In this document: positions 1 to 13,394 of the stretch, in pieces
Position numbering within the stretch: position 1 is the stretch's first letter
Layout of the letters: each line of letters opens with the position of its first letter
Assembly (NCBI RefSeq): GCF_018139145.2
Contig: NC_059500.1
Coordinates: 28,997,437 to 29,061,436 of the forward strand
DNA: 64,000 nt
From: Gymnogyps californianus
Taxonomy: Eukaryota > Chordata > Aves > Accipitriformes > Cathartidae
Direction of reading: 5' to 3'
The notes under the pieces: generated by a model
Database searches by the model: none
Seen by the model: only the letters and a program-made list of their open reading frames with translations
What the model was told of the DNA's origin: nothing
Translations under genes and position numbers: made by a program

Positions 1-1006
1 TTTGGAAGACTGTTACAAAGACACAGCAGAAATTTAACTGAATTGAACATGGAAATATACAGTTAGTTTCTACCAACTACAATTAAAATTTTTTTCTTTC
101 CTTAGCATTATTAAGGTCATGGCTGAGCCATCAAAATCTTTCTTCCTTGTATTTCAGCTATTTACTTTTTTCTCTATCTCTGTTAAATGAAAGCCACTTG
201 TATCTAATGAACTATTTTAATTCATACTTCAGTTGTGGAACTTGCTGCCATAGGATTTTGTCAGAATTGTAAGTGGTCTCAGAAAGGGATTAAATGCTGT
301 AGTGAAGCATATGTTTATTCCTGAGTACTTTAACACATGTAGATATGATGATAGTCCAGATATTTCAGTGCAGGAAGCTTTTTAACGCGGCTTTTGGTGG
401 AAGTTGAGGATGCATAATAAAAGAAAAAGTCACTTTGCACTTCGCTTACACGTCTGTTGTAGGCTGCAACTGGAAACAGGATACACAATTAAGGGACTTT
501 TAATTTGATTCAAGAAAGCTGGTTTTGTGTTCACAGCTGGATGGTGGCAGCCCCTTAATCTTTACTGCAATACATTCCTTTTCTGTGTTTGATATATTGT
601 GGCTACATAGTTTGATCAGATATTAGAAAGGATTGTCTGTTTTCTGCCAGCTTTGGACGTTACAGAGATCTTCAGGATACAGACTTGGTATTTAAATTTT
701 TATATCAGGTTCTCTCAATACTGCGGATACTACCTCTTTCATAGCCACATCATTATTTATTACTGCAATAAAGCAGGGAATAGTCTTCATCCAGCCAGAA
801 ACAGTGGTATTATGATATTTCCATCCTCAAAGTACAGGGAATGGATCTGCTTCTCTTTCCTCAGAAACAATCAGCTGAAAAAGGGTAGCTTTCATCCAGG
901 CTTGATTTGGTGTAGTGCAAACAATGAATGCAGTGGAAACAGTGAGATCTGTCAGCATTTCCATCATTACTCAGACTTTCACATCAAGTGGAATTGCCAG
1001 GAGGCT

Positions 1007-1038
1007 GAAAACTGTATAGATATAGAAAACTGTATAGA
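1007..1038. repeat. Short tandem duplication (18-bp period)
   Basis: The 14-mer GAAAACTGTATAGA occurs at 1007-1020 and again at 1025-1038, an exact repeat with 18-bp spacing. Only two copies are present, so this is a local slippage duplication and not a satellite. Confidence 0.8.
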
Positions 1039-4007
1039 AGCTGCTTCTCAGAATTATCTTCATAATTCTGGTCTGCTGTTTAGTTTTTCCAACACCAGGA
1101 AAGAACAGAAGAAATTCAAAGGTTCAGGCCAAAAAAGCCCAGCTCCTTGTGCGCTTGCCCAGGAAGATTTTTGTTTCAGATAAAGATAATGATTACAATG
1201 ATGATGATGGTAATAATGACAGGTCAAACATTTTTTCCCTTTTTTTTTTAGATATAATTTCTCTCTGTGGTGCCTGTTCTGCCAGGCAGAAGGACTAGGT
1301 GTTGTAAAAGAATTTTCTTTTGTTGGTTGCTCCATGTGGTGGGATGACCCTGCTGTGGACCCACAGGAAATCTCCAATCATTTTGTAGTCTTCCTCCCAT
1401 TGTCCTGTCTTCAATGCATTGGAAAACACATATTCATTGTAATTCTTCTTCCTAGATATTGTTTGTCTTTGCTATGGGTGCTGGAAAGGAACTGAATCTG
1501 TGGTCTGTTTGAATGCGGAAGAATAATTTATTTCTTTTTGTGTTTGATTTCTGTAGCGAATTGGATCAAAAATGTTAAAAATTGAGATTTAGCACCTTCA
1601 GGGAGGTCCCTTTCTTTCTGCTTCGGTATGTTCCTATGAATTGTTCTTAGTGTTCAACTCACCATAAGCAACTAATGCTTTTCATGACAGAGACTCTTCC
1701 TCTCCTACCCAGCAATATAGACACCACTGCAAAAAAGTGAATTAAGCTTGAGTTTTGACCTTTCAGAAATGTTGCAGAAGATTCTGCAGTAAAAAAGAAG
1801 TCCCAGTTAGAAATGTCAGATTCTTAGTTTCAAAATGGTCAAAATGAACATATTGCACTCATACCAAGGCTTTTTCCAGATTTCCACTCAAGATTATTTA
1901 TTCCTCTCCCTGAAATGACATGTCTGTACATTATATTTTTGCTTCTGGTACTTTGGAGTTTCTGGGTTCGAAACTATTTGGTTGGAAAATGTCCTGCCAA
2001 ACTGCAGCCTTCTTCCTCTTCTTTGTTCCCTTTGCTTGTCCTTCACAGGCTGTAACCAAAGCTCTGCTGCTGACAGGACGTTCTGCTGACTGTCACTGCT
2101 TTTCTACCCTTCTGCTTTACAGAAAAGGTGATTTGCTAGCAGCATATGACTGAACTGGGTTAGGGGAAAGTGTGCATTCTGTGTAGGAACACCCAGAGTT
2201 GGGGTGCTGAGCCTCTCTTTTGGCTTTTCTGATGGGCTTTGTCCATGTCCCTTCAGACAGTGTTAATACCAGCACCTACAACACCTTCATGAATCAGAGG
2301 TATTTAAAAGCCATATATGCTGAGTGTGAAGGTGGGGAGGAAAAAAAACAGCAGGAGGAGCTGTCTGGGGATCACAGTATGAGGCAGAAAGGCATAGGGG
2401 TAGGAGGAGAAAGTATAGTCAGCTATGCAAAAGAGAAAGCTGGGAGCAGAAAGCAGGCCACAAGGACCCCAAATGAAATTGGATTGTAAGCAGCCTGCTG
2501 CAAACATAACCTATTTACTTTTCAGCTACATCTGCAAACATCTCTCTTTATGGGCTAGACCCAGTCTTACCTTAACCAGGGGGTGCACCAAGGGCTGCAA
2601 AACTGGAAGTGCTAGCTTAGAAGAGTTAATGGAGAGGATTGGCCAGTGATAATTCCAGTGTAGAATGACCAGAAACAATAAGAAAGTCTGAACTGAATTA
2701 CGAGAAGAAGATTCGCTGGGTTGGGAATTGGAAGGCAAAAGAAACAGTAGAAATCCAGTCATGTACAGAAAGCTCTGTACATGGGAAAATAGCTGGTGTA
2801 TGCTGAAGCTGTGTTACCACTTGCCAAGCTGGACAACCGATCAAATCTGTCATCACTAACCTCCTTCACAGTTCTTCCTATTTTCTCTCAGACTGCCAAG
2901 ACGCGAGCTGGGATTCCAAGCTGCTTGCTCAGGGAAAGATCTGCATTGCATTACTTCTCACAGGCACAAACTACATATGAACTCTGCTAAACAGCAGCAT
3001 GTCTTTGGGAGTCCTTTTTAACTTTCATCATGCTCAGCTGTGCTGCTGCCAGGACTATTGCTGACTTAGGGAAGGGGTTATCTCTAACCTGTTACTAGCC
3101 TTCTTAATGAAATAGTAGTTGCTGTTTTTAATGAGGAAACTCTAGATTTTACATAGGATTGCATATCCTTTCCTCTTCTGACTCAGATCCCTGCATGAAC
3201 TGGATGATAAGAATATGGTCTCTTTGGCTTTAAGAGGGCAAACACCTCTGGTTCTACACCAAAGGTCCCAGACTGCTGTTCACTCTGAGTGGTTCAGCTG
3301 TAAACTTTTCATATCTTGTGGCTGCATCTGCCTCTGCCCTCTGATTTGTCCTTAGAAGACAGAGCGTACATATTATGAAAGTTTGTTTTAATAATTCTTG
3401 TAGGTACAGCTGTTACAAAAGCAAATAGACCACAGTAGCCCTCCCTCACATGGTGTTGTTGCCCTTTTTGCCTTGTCCAGCTAGGGGCTTAGCTGATCCG
3501 AGGGATAGCATAAGAGTAGTTTGCTTAGATGCTAAACTGTCTTAAGTCATTTGTGAAGAAGGGTGAAGGAAATAAATTACTTTTAATTAAAACTGAGAAA
3601 TATTTTCCTTTGTGATTTCAATAGATCAAGACTTTGCATAAGAATGAAAATCATTTCAAGGATATTTCCCACAAGACTTTGAACAGCAGCTTTAGACAAT
3701 GGGACAGACAGTTTCTCCCTCCTTTGAATTTTGCTCATTTCACTGAAGTTCCCCATACCATCATAAGAGCTTAGCATGCACAGGAAAGGGCTCATCATGT
3801 TTCTAAGTGATGCCTGGTCTGAAGGATCTTTCACATTGTCCTGCAGTTGGTTTTGAAGATGTTTTTTGACCTAGGTTGCTTGTGGTCAATACGGAATGAC
3901 TGCATAGACTTGATCCAGCTATATCACTGTCCCATCTTGTCTCATGCCAGGGGCAAAGACTGTACTACATTTTTTGAAAATCTGATTTCCTGCTTGCTTT
4001 GGTCCCT

Positions 4008-4078
4008 GTTATACTGGATCAGATTCCACCTGATAGCTCTGATGTCAGTAACATCACTCTACCCCAGATTGCTCCCAT
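4008..4078 (+). repeat. Possible ancient CR1-like 3' fragment
   Basis: The segment beginning TTATACTGGATCAGATTCCA resembles the 'tactggatcagaccaatggtcc' stretch shared by many old amniote CR1-type repeats, followed by a degenerate CTCTGATGTCAGTAACAT. The match is short and could be coincidence. A similar stretch occurs at 17435-17520, which modestly supports a repeat origin. Confidence 0.25.
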
Positions 4079-5979
4079 GAAAGTGTCTATTGCTTTGAGT
4101 TCTTCATTACAGGGGCTGGTCATTGGATTTAGGACAATGAATATTTTTAGTTTTATTATGATGTTGAGCACTGCTTTTGTAGTTGCTGTTCTCCTTCACT
4201 TTGTAATCTTTTTGTGCAGTTTCCCAGATTTTTGCTGAAGCCTTCAAGCAGTATTTTCCACAAAGCATGGATTCCAGCGTAATTTCCCTGTCCCACTCAA
4301 AAATTTCTTCTGGCATGCACTCATTAGCAGATTAAATATCTGCCAAATGTCAAGTGCCACTGATGTTTTGGAGAAAAAACGTGAAAGCCAAGACAGGAAA
4401 ATTATGCCTGTTTTTGACTCTTTGGACAGCTCTGAGAAGCAGGGCTTTTGTAGTAAGGACAAAGCTGTAATAAACAAAGCAACACAGGCTGACTTATCAG
4501 ATGTACTCAGTCTATAATGAAGGCATTGATTTCAAAGATCTGACCATGTTCTTTGTATCAGAATTGGTCCTTTTAGCCTTGAGCTTACACCTATACTCAG
4601 TGGTTTGCAGGACTGCTTCTACAACTACTTCAGTACCCTCATCAGACTTGGTTGCCAGCTCTTTACATCCTGGACAGTTTAACTTGTACTTATGGAGAAA
4701 CAGTCCGCACTTGCAAACACTATTTTTATGATCATTTGCATGGTTCAGCTTCTAGCTCTCCATCTTCACAAGAACACTACCAAGACATATAGAAAATACA
4801 AAGCAGGAGAAGATATGACATTTTGAAACTACTCCTTTCCTGAGCTCACCATGGTTTCCTTTGTGACAGCTCTTTAAAGAATGCTCACAGAATGTCTGTG
4901 AGTTAAATCAGGTAATTTATAGAAGGATTGATTTGTTTCTTTGTCATAAATCATGTTTTGATACTCTGTCTTCAGAGATCCTTACAAGATAATCCAGTGA
5001 ACAGCTACAGCTGGGGAAGAAAAAAGATTATGAGGATACTGTGAGCACACTAATGAAGAAACTCGAACAAGAAAAAAAAGGAAAAAGTGGAGTTGTATGG
5101 ATTGCCATGTGACATCCTATACCCATAGGATATAGGACAGGCTGTGACACCAGCACCACAAAGTTAAAACTTTGCAAGGAACTGAGAATAAGAAGGGTAA
5201 TCATGGCCTGGCAAAGAGCGAACAGATAGAGCTTTGTGATTCCTACCACTCCTGCTCGTGGAGGAGGGACGGAAAGCTGTCTAATAGTAGCAAGATGATA
5301 AAGGAATAAGCTTAGGGTGAGGCATTTAAACAGTTAAAATGTCTTCTTTATACTCTGTATCTTCTTTATGTGCTTTCTTTTGTGTTTGTTCCCATTTGGT
5401 GCAGATGTCAGTTCTAGCCCTCATTTTGACAGAGTAAAATACACTTTAAGCCTTCAACCTTATTAAGAATAAAATTGCCTCTCTGAGACAAGAAGTGCTA
5501 AAAGTGCCCCACTTCCTAGGGAGTGGCAAAAATAATGAGCAGATACTGAAGTACTCAGGAGTGCTATACGCTCTGCCAGCAGTTGCATATTCCCAGGACT
5601 TAAAATTGTACTGACGTGATATGGGGGGTTGGTAACATGGGTCTCCAGGTGTACGGATAGAGATCTCTATTAGTAAATACTAGCTGGAAAACAGCAGAGA
5701 AGTAGGAAGACATCTCATAATTCCCATGGCAATTCAGTGGAGGGAACTGAGATGAGGACAGGCTTGGAGAGATGTCTGAAGACAGAAAGGGAGAAGAGCC
5801 CCTCAGTCTAGAGATGAGGATGTGAAAGGGAGCTCTTATTGCTGCTAAATCTACCTGGACAGATATCTCAAGTGAAAACTGATCAATTCTTTTAGTTTTA
5901 ATGAAATCAAGATCCAAGTGGTTTATTGATTTATTAAGTACACGTAATTAACCAGGGAATGATACATTCAGAATCCAGA

Positions 5980-7767
5980 CTGGGGTTTCTGTAAGGGTTT
6001 CTATAAGTACATAGTACCAAAAGTGAAATTGTGGGCCCGCTGCTGAATGAGGTGGGAACCCTGCTGACACGGGACATTGCGAAATCTGAGGTACTCAATG
6101 CCTTCTTTGCCTCAGTCTTTGCTAGCAAGACTGGCCTTCAGGAATCGCAGGCCCCAGAGACCAGGGGGAAAGTCTGGAGCAAGGAAGACATATGTTGGTG
6201 ATTATGATCAGGTCAGGGAATACTTAGGCAAACTGGACATACAGAAGTCCATGCGCCCTGATGGGATGCACCCACAAGTAATAAGGAAGCTGGCTGACAT
6301 CACTGCAAGGCCAATTTTAATGATCATGGTGACTGGGAGAAGTGCCCAAGGACTGGAGGAGAGCAAATGTCACTGCTGTCTTCAAGAAGGAGAAGAAGGA
6401 GGACTTGGGGAACTACAGGCCATTCAGTCTTACCTCGATCCCTGGGAAACTGTTGGAGTAACTGACCTTGGAAATCATTTCCAGGCACGTGAAGGACAAG
6501 AAAGTCATCAGGAGTAGTCAGCATGGATTCACCAATGGGAGTCATGCTTGACAAACTTGATAAAGTTCTGTGATGAAATGACTGGCTTGGCAGATGAGGG
6601 AAGAGCAGTGGACATTGTCTACCTAGAGTTCAGTAAGGCTTTTGAGACTCCCTGCTGTAAGATCCTCATAGAGAAGCTGATGAAGTATGGGCTGGATGAG
6701 CAGACAGTGAAGTGGATTGAAAACTGGCTGAATGGTCAGGCACAGAGAGTGGTGACTGGTGGCATGAAGTCTAGTTCGAGGCCAGTAACTAGTGGTGTAC
6801 GTCAGGGGTCGATTCTGGGTCTGATCCTGTTTAACATTTTCATTAAGGATCTGGATGATGGCTCAGAGTGTACCCTCAGCAAGTTTGCAAGTGACATGGA
6901 ACCAGGAGGAGTGGCTGATATACCAGAAGGTTATACTGCCATCCAGAGGGACATCAGCAGACTGGAGAAATGGGCTAGCAGAAACCTCGTGAAGTTCAGC
7001 AAGGGGAAGTGTAAAGTCCTGCACCGGGGGGGAGGAACAACCCCAGGCACCAGTTCATGTTGGGGGCCACTCAGCTGGAAAGCAGCTTTGCAGAAAAGGA
7101 CCTGGGGTTCCTGATGGAAACCAAGTTGAACATGACCCAGCAATCTGTCCTTGCAGCAAGGGAGGCTAACAGTATCCTGGGCTGCATCAGGAGAAGCATT
7201 GCCAGCAGGTCAAGGGAGGGGATCCTTCCCCTGGTGAGGCCACACCTGGAGTACTGTGTCAAGTTCTGGGCTCCCCAGTACAAGAGACATGTGGACATAC
7301 TGGGGGAAGTCCAGCAAAGGGTCACTAAGATGATTAAGGGACTGGGGCATTTCTCATGTGAGGAAGGGCTGCAGAGAGCTGGGACTGTTCAGCCTGGAGA
7401 AGAGAAGGCTCAGGGGGGATCTCGTCAATGGACATAGAGACCTGAAGGGAGGCTGCAAAGAGGTGAAGCCAGGCTCTTTTCAGTGGTGCCCAGTGACAGG
7501 ACTAGAGGTAGTGTGCACTAACTGAAATACAGGAGGTTCCTCCTGAACATCAGAAAATAATTTTTCACTGTGAGGGTGACAAAGCATTAGCACAGGTCAC
7601 CCAGAGAGGTTGTGGATTCTGCCTCCCTGGAGATCTTCAAAAGCCATCTGGACATGGTCCTGGGCAGTTGAATCTAGGTGGCCCTGCTTGAGCAGGGAGG
7701 TTGGACCACATGACCCCCAGAGGTCCCTTCCAATCTCAGCCATTCTCTGAGAATGTGATTCTATGAT
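5980..7767 (+). mobile_element. CR1 LINE, 5'-truncated, plus strand
   Basis: A non-LTR retrotransposon of the CR1 clade. The copy starts in the region between the endonuclease and RT domains: codons for G-F-Y-K-Y-I at about 5994, then a GPLLNE-like segment around 6040. It runs through RT and the C-terminal domain to a 3' UTR ending near 7767 with CCCTTCCAATCTCAGCC and a GTGATTCTATGA remnant. The 5' half of the element (ORF1 and endonuclease) is absent, as is usual for target-primed insertions. ORF2 is broken by several frameshifts: frames are open in turn at 6077-6517, 6548-7114 and 7057-7437. The exact 5' boundary is uncertain by some tens of bases. No obvious target duplication. It cannot be autonomous. 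Confidence 0.93.
6548..7114 (+). pseudogene. CR1 ORF2 reverse-transcriptase remnant
   Basis: This is the RT palm of the CR1 at 5980-7767. The 188-residue open segment contains motif A as VYLEFSKAFE (residues 24-33), where the usual catalytic Asp of the family is Glu27. Motif B is SGVRQGSILG (82-91). Motif C is FASD (113-116) in place of FADD, so the first catalytic Asp is Ser115. Two independent hits on metal-binding aspartates, plus frameshifts upstream (the 6077-6517 frame) and downstream (7057-7437), show a dead enzyme. The downstream frame continues the C-terminal domain, for example [16 protein letters not shown]. Neutral decay after insertion is the simplest reading. Confidence 0.88.
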
Positions 7768-8589
7768 CAGCATTACAACAGATAAACTACTAAATGTTAA
7801 TAAACACTTTCTAATCTCCAAAATAATAACTTAGCCCCGAAAGCCCTCACCCCTTCCACATTCACATGGTTACATGCAGCCCCTTCTGGCACTCAGGCCA
7901 TGTGAGTTACATGCACCTCCCTTTCCTGGCAGTGTGATTCTCCTACCACAGTTCCCCTCCATGCTATAGGAGATGCAGATGCTTAAGCTTTAGGTGTGCC
8001 CAGGCTGCTCCATGCAGTCCATGCATGCCCACAGCAGTGGGAAAGCTGCCGTGTGGTCCCTGTGCATACCCAGGCCTGGTTCCCATGTGTTGCACCCCAT
8101 TGAGCACCCCACAAGCTGGAGTGCAGCTGCTGGCAGCACTTTTGGGGAGGCTGATCTGACAGGTTGTGATGATGCCTCCATCTGTGACAGAGGGTGTGAC
8201 ACCAGCAGGGCCATTTCTTGCACTGCCAAACCTGGCCTGACTGCTGCTCTGACCTCACTGGTCCCCTCCAAGGTCGCTCCCCACCATCACATTTTCATGC
8301 TTCTTTTCTGCTTTTCTATCTGGCTCTCCCTGTGTTCAAAAGTCTCTTGGTAATCCCCTGGTTACGATTTGATCTGGCTGATGGTCCTCCTCCTCTTCAA
8401 TGCTATCAGCTAGGGCAAAAGCCATCTCAGGCAATTTTGAGTGTGTCATGTGCACACAATGTTTACACTCACATTTGTATTTTACTAGTTTTGCCAAGGT
8501 AGTGTGTGATGGGACAGGGTGTGTAGTCACTCTCACAGAAGAACTATAGAGTAGATGGGCACAGACTTTTTCTGGAAGTGCACAGTGAG
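7768..8589. other. Unique DNA between CR1 copies, no gene
   Basis: A moderately GC-rich segment (7990-8290) opens frames of about 90-120 codons on both strands. The overlap of open frames on opposite strands, and proteins rich in His, Ser, Cys and Trp without any motif, point to base composition and not to coding. No promoter or splice pattern is evident. Confidence 0.55.
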
Positions 8590-8845
8590 AGAAAAAGAGA
8601 TGATGGCCATAAGTCGAACAAAGGAAATTCTCAGCTGACATATGGAAAAACTTCTTTCCCTTGACAGCTCTGCAGCCCTGGAACAGGGACAAAAGAGGTG
8701 GGGAGATCCTTGGAGATATCCAGCCTTTCACTGGAGAAGACCCTTGGCAAGCTGATCTAGTTGACTCTGCTTTGAGCCGAGGGGCAGGACTCGAAACTTC
8801 AGGAAGTCTCTCCCAACCTACATTTTTCTATAAAAGTCAATCCTG
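8590..8845 (+). mobile_element. Eroded CR1 3' fragment, plus strand
   Basis: The order of words matches the last 250 bp of CR1: GGAAAAACTTCTTTCC at 8643, a CCCTGGAACAGGG-like piece at 8675, GATCCTTGGAGATATCCAG at 8705, the 'ctgatctagttgactctgctttgagc' tail at about 8752, and TCTCCCAACCTACATTTTTCTA at the end. It is far more diverged than the other copies in the window, so it is an old insertion. No coding frame survives. Confidence 0.6.
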
Positions 8846-9989
8846 TGGGAAGTGTCAACGTTGTGAAATATTGTTCTACAGCAAATGAGAGTGAGGGGTC
8901 AAAATATTTTGATTCTGTTTAAAAAGGAGATTCTCAGCATTTTATTTTAGAATTGCTGAACTGTTTAGATTTGATTTGAACAGAGAATAAATATAGTACT
9001 CATACTGTCAGACTCCTCTCTGACCAATGTTGCCTAAACACCACTGTCTGTAATTTTCCAAATAAAGATTCACAAGACAAGTAACAACCTTTTCTCAGAG
9101 TAAGGTATCCATAATCCAGGCAGGGAACCCAAATCAGAAAGTGTAAGAGAGACAGGGCAGAGTCACAAGCCGGAAGCAAACTAAAGGTCTGAAGAAATGC
9201 CATACTCAAATATAAACAAACAGAGCAAACAGAACTGGCTCAAACAAGAAAATTTTGGCTTGCTGAATCGAGCCAGAACATTTGCATGTTGCTTGGAACC
9301 CTACATAAAGAGAAAATGTGGGGATTTTTTTGATAGACAGTTGATAGGAAAATACAGTGTTTTCTGAATAATTATGCTGAGTTTTTTTCACTGTGGTGGA
9401 AAAAACCCTTATTATCTGCAGTGTATACATCGCTCTCTTACAGTTTTTATTAAAATGTCAGAATTTTAAAAGCTCAAATGCATTCTAACTCTCTAACAAG
9501 AAATTTTAAAAGATCATCAGCAGAGTGCATAATACATAAAATGTGCTGGGCTTCCAGTCTATTGATCATTATTAGTGCCTCCAGAAGAGTTGTGACCTGG
9601 TGTCAGGATAGACTTGTCAACACAGAAAACTTCACTGTGTTTCTAAAGCTGAAAAAGAAACATAAAAAACCTGGTAAACTTTTAAAAAGCATTCACTAGC
9701 ACTGAATTTCTCACAGTACTGAAAGACCTTGCAAATTGCTACTTGACATAAATGTGAGCCAACGGGGAGAACAAAGTGCAAAGAAAACCCCTATCAGAGC
9801 TGGCCTATATGTTAAATGCAACCTGCAAGATGTTTATTCTTCCTAAATCCCTTGTAAAGTGTTTTTCAGGATTTGAAAGTCAAAATCTGACATGTCTTTG
9901 ACCAAAATCAAAGAAGAAAGCATCACTTCCCCTTTCTGAAATCTGTAAAAAGACAACTTCACAAAAATCAATTCCTTCTGCCAAGTGCC

Positions 9990-10005
9990 TTTTTTTTTTT
10001 TTTTT
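9990..10005. repeat. Poly(T) run, 16 T
   Basis: An uninterrupted run of 16 T. No flanking retroposon was recognised on either side, so it is a mononucleotide microsatellite and not a clear poly(A) tail of an insertion. Confidence 0.9.
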
Positions 10006-10704
10006 CAAAAAGCATTCATTAATTCGTCATCTCTGTATTGAAGATTTTGCTTGCAGTTAAAAAACACAGCTTTGAGATTCTTCATTCTATCTTTTTAACC
10101 ATAAAGTCAATCTCTGGTGCACTGAGTACTAACCATATCATAGGGAGCTGGTGTTTGCTTCACAGAAATTCAACACACTTGCTATGTGCGGCTCTCTGTG
10201 ATACTTTGAATCTGCTACAATTCTTGTCAGTAATGGAACCGAACCAGAATTTTCTATTTATGGGGAAAGTCACTGTTGCAGAAAACCTCTGACTCACACT
10301 GAAACAGACCAGAATTTTTAGCTCAATTTGTTTCCTCTTTCTTTCTTTTAGGGTGCAATCTAGGAGAATTCAGAGTTGCCCAGAAATGATTCCCCTACAT
10401 TTTGATGTATCAATCCTCCAGCATTACAGTAAGTACAAGAACATTTTTCTGAAATGACTGCTGAACTGTCTTCATCCACATTATGGGAGAGGTGTATTGG
10501 TTCCCTAAGGGTGATGTGGCACTCTGTCTCCCTTCCTAACTTCCTTGAGAAGAGAAATCCCTGTACACTTGGAGTCCAAGAGAATTGCAAAGGATTGCTC
10601 AAGGCAATCCTCTCAAACTGTGAGACCCTGTAGATTTTCACATGGTGTCTTCTACAAAGAGGAAGCAATATTTGTGTGGTGTGTTGCCCTTGTGTAACTT
10701 CATG

Positions 10705-10850
10705 TGTGTCTGTCCTTCTATCTGTCTGTCTGTCTGTCTGTCTACCTACCAACCTACCTATCTGTATTTTCATATTTATCTTTCGGTTCACCTAAGCGTG
10801 TATGTATTTCTGAGCCTGTATCTGTGTCTGTGTGTGTGTGTGTGTTCATA
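10705..10850. repeat. Compound microsatellite (TCTG)n, (TACC)n, (TG)n
   Basis: About five tandem TCTG units start at 10721, followed directly by degenerate TACC/TATC units to 10764. After 60 bp of interrupted sequence comes a TG run (10822-10845). Long open frames over this stretch on both strands (Cys/Leu/Ser-rich or Thr/Asp/Arg-rich) are products of the repeats and not genes. Confidence 0.93.
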
Positions 10851-13394
10851 TGCATGTACACTTTACCTTTGAATAGAAACCCAAGAGCAGACCTGATCTG
10901 GGAGACCAATTTCAATTGCCAGGATATGCTCTGGTTTCCTGTTTCGTTAGGTGCTGACTGTATGTTTTCTTGTTCTGAAGGTTTGTACATTGTCTAGCAC
11001 GGACACTGGATGTCTGTGGCTTTGAAGAGATAATTGTGTCCTAAATGTTACAGAGAGCTGACTCTAAATTACAAACCGTCTCTTGTAGCAACATGCATAT
11101 GGATTATTCTGGGCCATACAATCTTTTGTATTTGAGGCTAGGCTTCTTTACAGGCCAGTTTTTTATGCTGGATGTACCCAAGACGGTGATGAAGTGTGAG
11201 CTGAAGGTTACACATGGGCTGCCTTGTGGGAGAAGAGGGCTTCGTTCTACACTATTCATTAGTGAGGGCCTTAGGATGACCTGCATGTAGTGTGGACAGC
11301 AGTAACAGGCCTGGCTTTCCTACAACATATATGCCCCGTGCTTTCAGGGCATTTTGAGGTTGGAGAACATTGGAGAAAGTAGCCTGTCATCTCTCAGGAC
11401 ATTTGCAAAACAAAATGTAAAGGTGTGGCGCAGGGCTAGAGGACTCAGTGAACTTGAGCTTGCCTCTTGGTATCACCAGCACTGAAAGGCTTATGGCATT
11501 GCAATACATCCTGCTTTGATGCTGCTGTGACAGGCAATCTTGCAAAGCAGGAAACGTGGTAAACTTTGCACAGCTGGGTAACAGTTCCATTTCTGCATGG
11601 GGAGACACATGGTTCATACCCAAGGTTGGTGTGGTGGGCATGGAGCTGGATCCTTTACAGAACATCCAGGAAGTTTTATGCATCCAAATCTTGCACCTTT
11701 CTGGAGCTAGCTCCTTCTCTGAGTTGCTAAAGAACAGCAGGATTCAGAGTGGTCCTGTAGCTGAAGGTGGTTTTTTCCTGAAATACATAGTCATGTTTGC
11801 AAGTTTGGTAGTGCAAATATTTAGAAAAAGAAGTGTATCTATTTTTGGCCTTCTGTGTCAAGAAACCCTAAGGCTGTTCAGATGCTCTTTTATCTTCTCT
11901 CTTGCGTGACTAGCTAATGGTTCTTACAAGGTCGCTTGGAAACTGAAAGCACCTGTGCTTCTCTTGGCTAAACATTGAGACATGCTGAAAGAGACATGTA
12001 GATGTTGTTAGTGGAACAAGAAAAGACTCCACTGGAAAATGGCCACAGGAAAACACGTGAACCAAGGTAAGAATTTCGTAGCGACTCTGTGGATTCTGAT
12101 TCTGGTAGTTAGAAGGTTTCCAAAAAGGCATCATGACTTCATGATGCAACAGCTACAGAGAAAAACAAAGGTATCATCAGAAAAATGATCTATCACTGTA
12201 CAGTCTTTTTTGGATACCTCATCTCCTTACGAATGGCTGTGACTTATAAAGGTCTGCTGCTTTGTGTAATCTCTACGTCTGCAGAGAAAGACAGGTATTC
12301 CTGCCTGAAGAGAAGATGTCTCTGTTGTCTTCCTCAGACTACTATATTGCTTTGTAGCTCCAAGTGAATGCAATTTTCCTTGGAAATTTAAATGAAAATA
12401 CTCAATATAAATATAGAAAACTCACTCATTGAAAATAAATTTCAGATTATAATAAAATCTGGATGTAACTACCTTTGCTAGCATTTGCTATAATGATTTA
12501 CCTCTATTGTGCGTTTTCAGGGACAAAACACTGGCTAAACCTGGCCTGTGAAAGGGTCTGGTGAAAAACCTGGCCATATTTGTGTAGGAAGGCAGACTCA
12601 GCCTGACACCCATGTACATACTGCAGCAAGAATGTCCTTGTGGTTTTCCTTTATTTACCAAACTTATTTCAGTGACTGGTTTACTGGGAGTTGAGGAAAC
12701 TGGTTGAAGTTGGGACAAAGTGCAGCAGAATGTTTATTTTCCTGTGTAATTTAAGTGGGAACTGAATTTGAGATCTTGAAAGCCATGGTAATTGCAACTG
12801 GGCAATTAAACCCATTTGCTTATTAGTTGTGTTTATTTTGTTTAAAAAAATCAATTTCAGGATGCAAAACCTGTTCTGATGAACTTCTTTCTCTTTGTAC
12901 ATTCAACAGACTTAAGGCAGACTATAAATTAAAGCAAATTTTTAAAAGCTGTTTTGCAGACTTCTAATTAATTTCAATTTCTGTTCAAACTCAACTTGAC
13001 ATAGTTGCATAACTAAAAACCTGATTTGTGTTAAGAAAATTATGTATGATGCATTTGTACTAAATAAAATTAAGGCACTCTCTCTATATGTTATATAATT
13101 GCCATGGTTTTCTGATTACCAACAATTAAATTAAAATTGAAACCCCTCCCACCAACCTCTATTTCAGAAGCTAACAACTGTTACAAATGTAAAACAAGGC
13201 TGACACTTATTTACATCATTATGTCCTGCTTCCTGATCCAAAACCTGCTGCTCCATTATGCCTGACCCAGTCCCAATGGAATAACTAAACGGTCTTAGAG
13301 CCAAAGTCTTCTGTTGTTCCTCAGTGGAAGACAAGACAGCTTGCCTAAAATCACAAGTAGGAATTCCATTTGAAATACTATGATTTCCAAAAAA

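Larger units (their letters stand above)
1..5979. other. Unique AT-rich DNA, no gene recognised
   Basis: No reading frame here resembles a known protein. The longest (653-1183, plus, 176 codons, non-ATG start) has the irregular composition expected of chance and is not flanked by convincing splice or promoter signals. There are no LTRs or recent CR1 copies. A short tandem duplication at 1007-1038 and a possible ancient repeat scrap near 4008-4078 are listed separately. Most likely intergenic or intronic. Confidence 0.7.
8846..13394. other. Unique AT-rich DNA, no gene recognised
   Basis: Apart from a T16 run at 9990-10005 and the compound microsatellite at 10705-10850, I see no repeat family and no recognisable coding segment. 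The short frames are consistent with chance. The 12400-13140 part is very AT-rich and free of recent repeats. Confidence 0.6.

Noticed and set aside
653..1183. 176-codon plus frame as a gene
   Set aside because: Non-ATG start, no motif, irregular composition and an internal short tandem duplication. About one frame of this length is expected by chance.
7990..8353. Overlapping 90-120 codon frames on both strands
   Set aside because: Moderate GC content lowers stop frequency on both strands. No domain or splice context.
10360..10997. Frames of 76-143 codons across the microsatellite
   Set aside because: Their sequence is the translation of TCTG/TG repeats and flanks.
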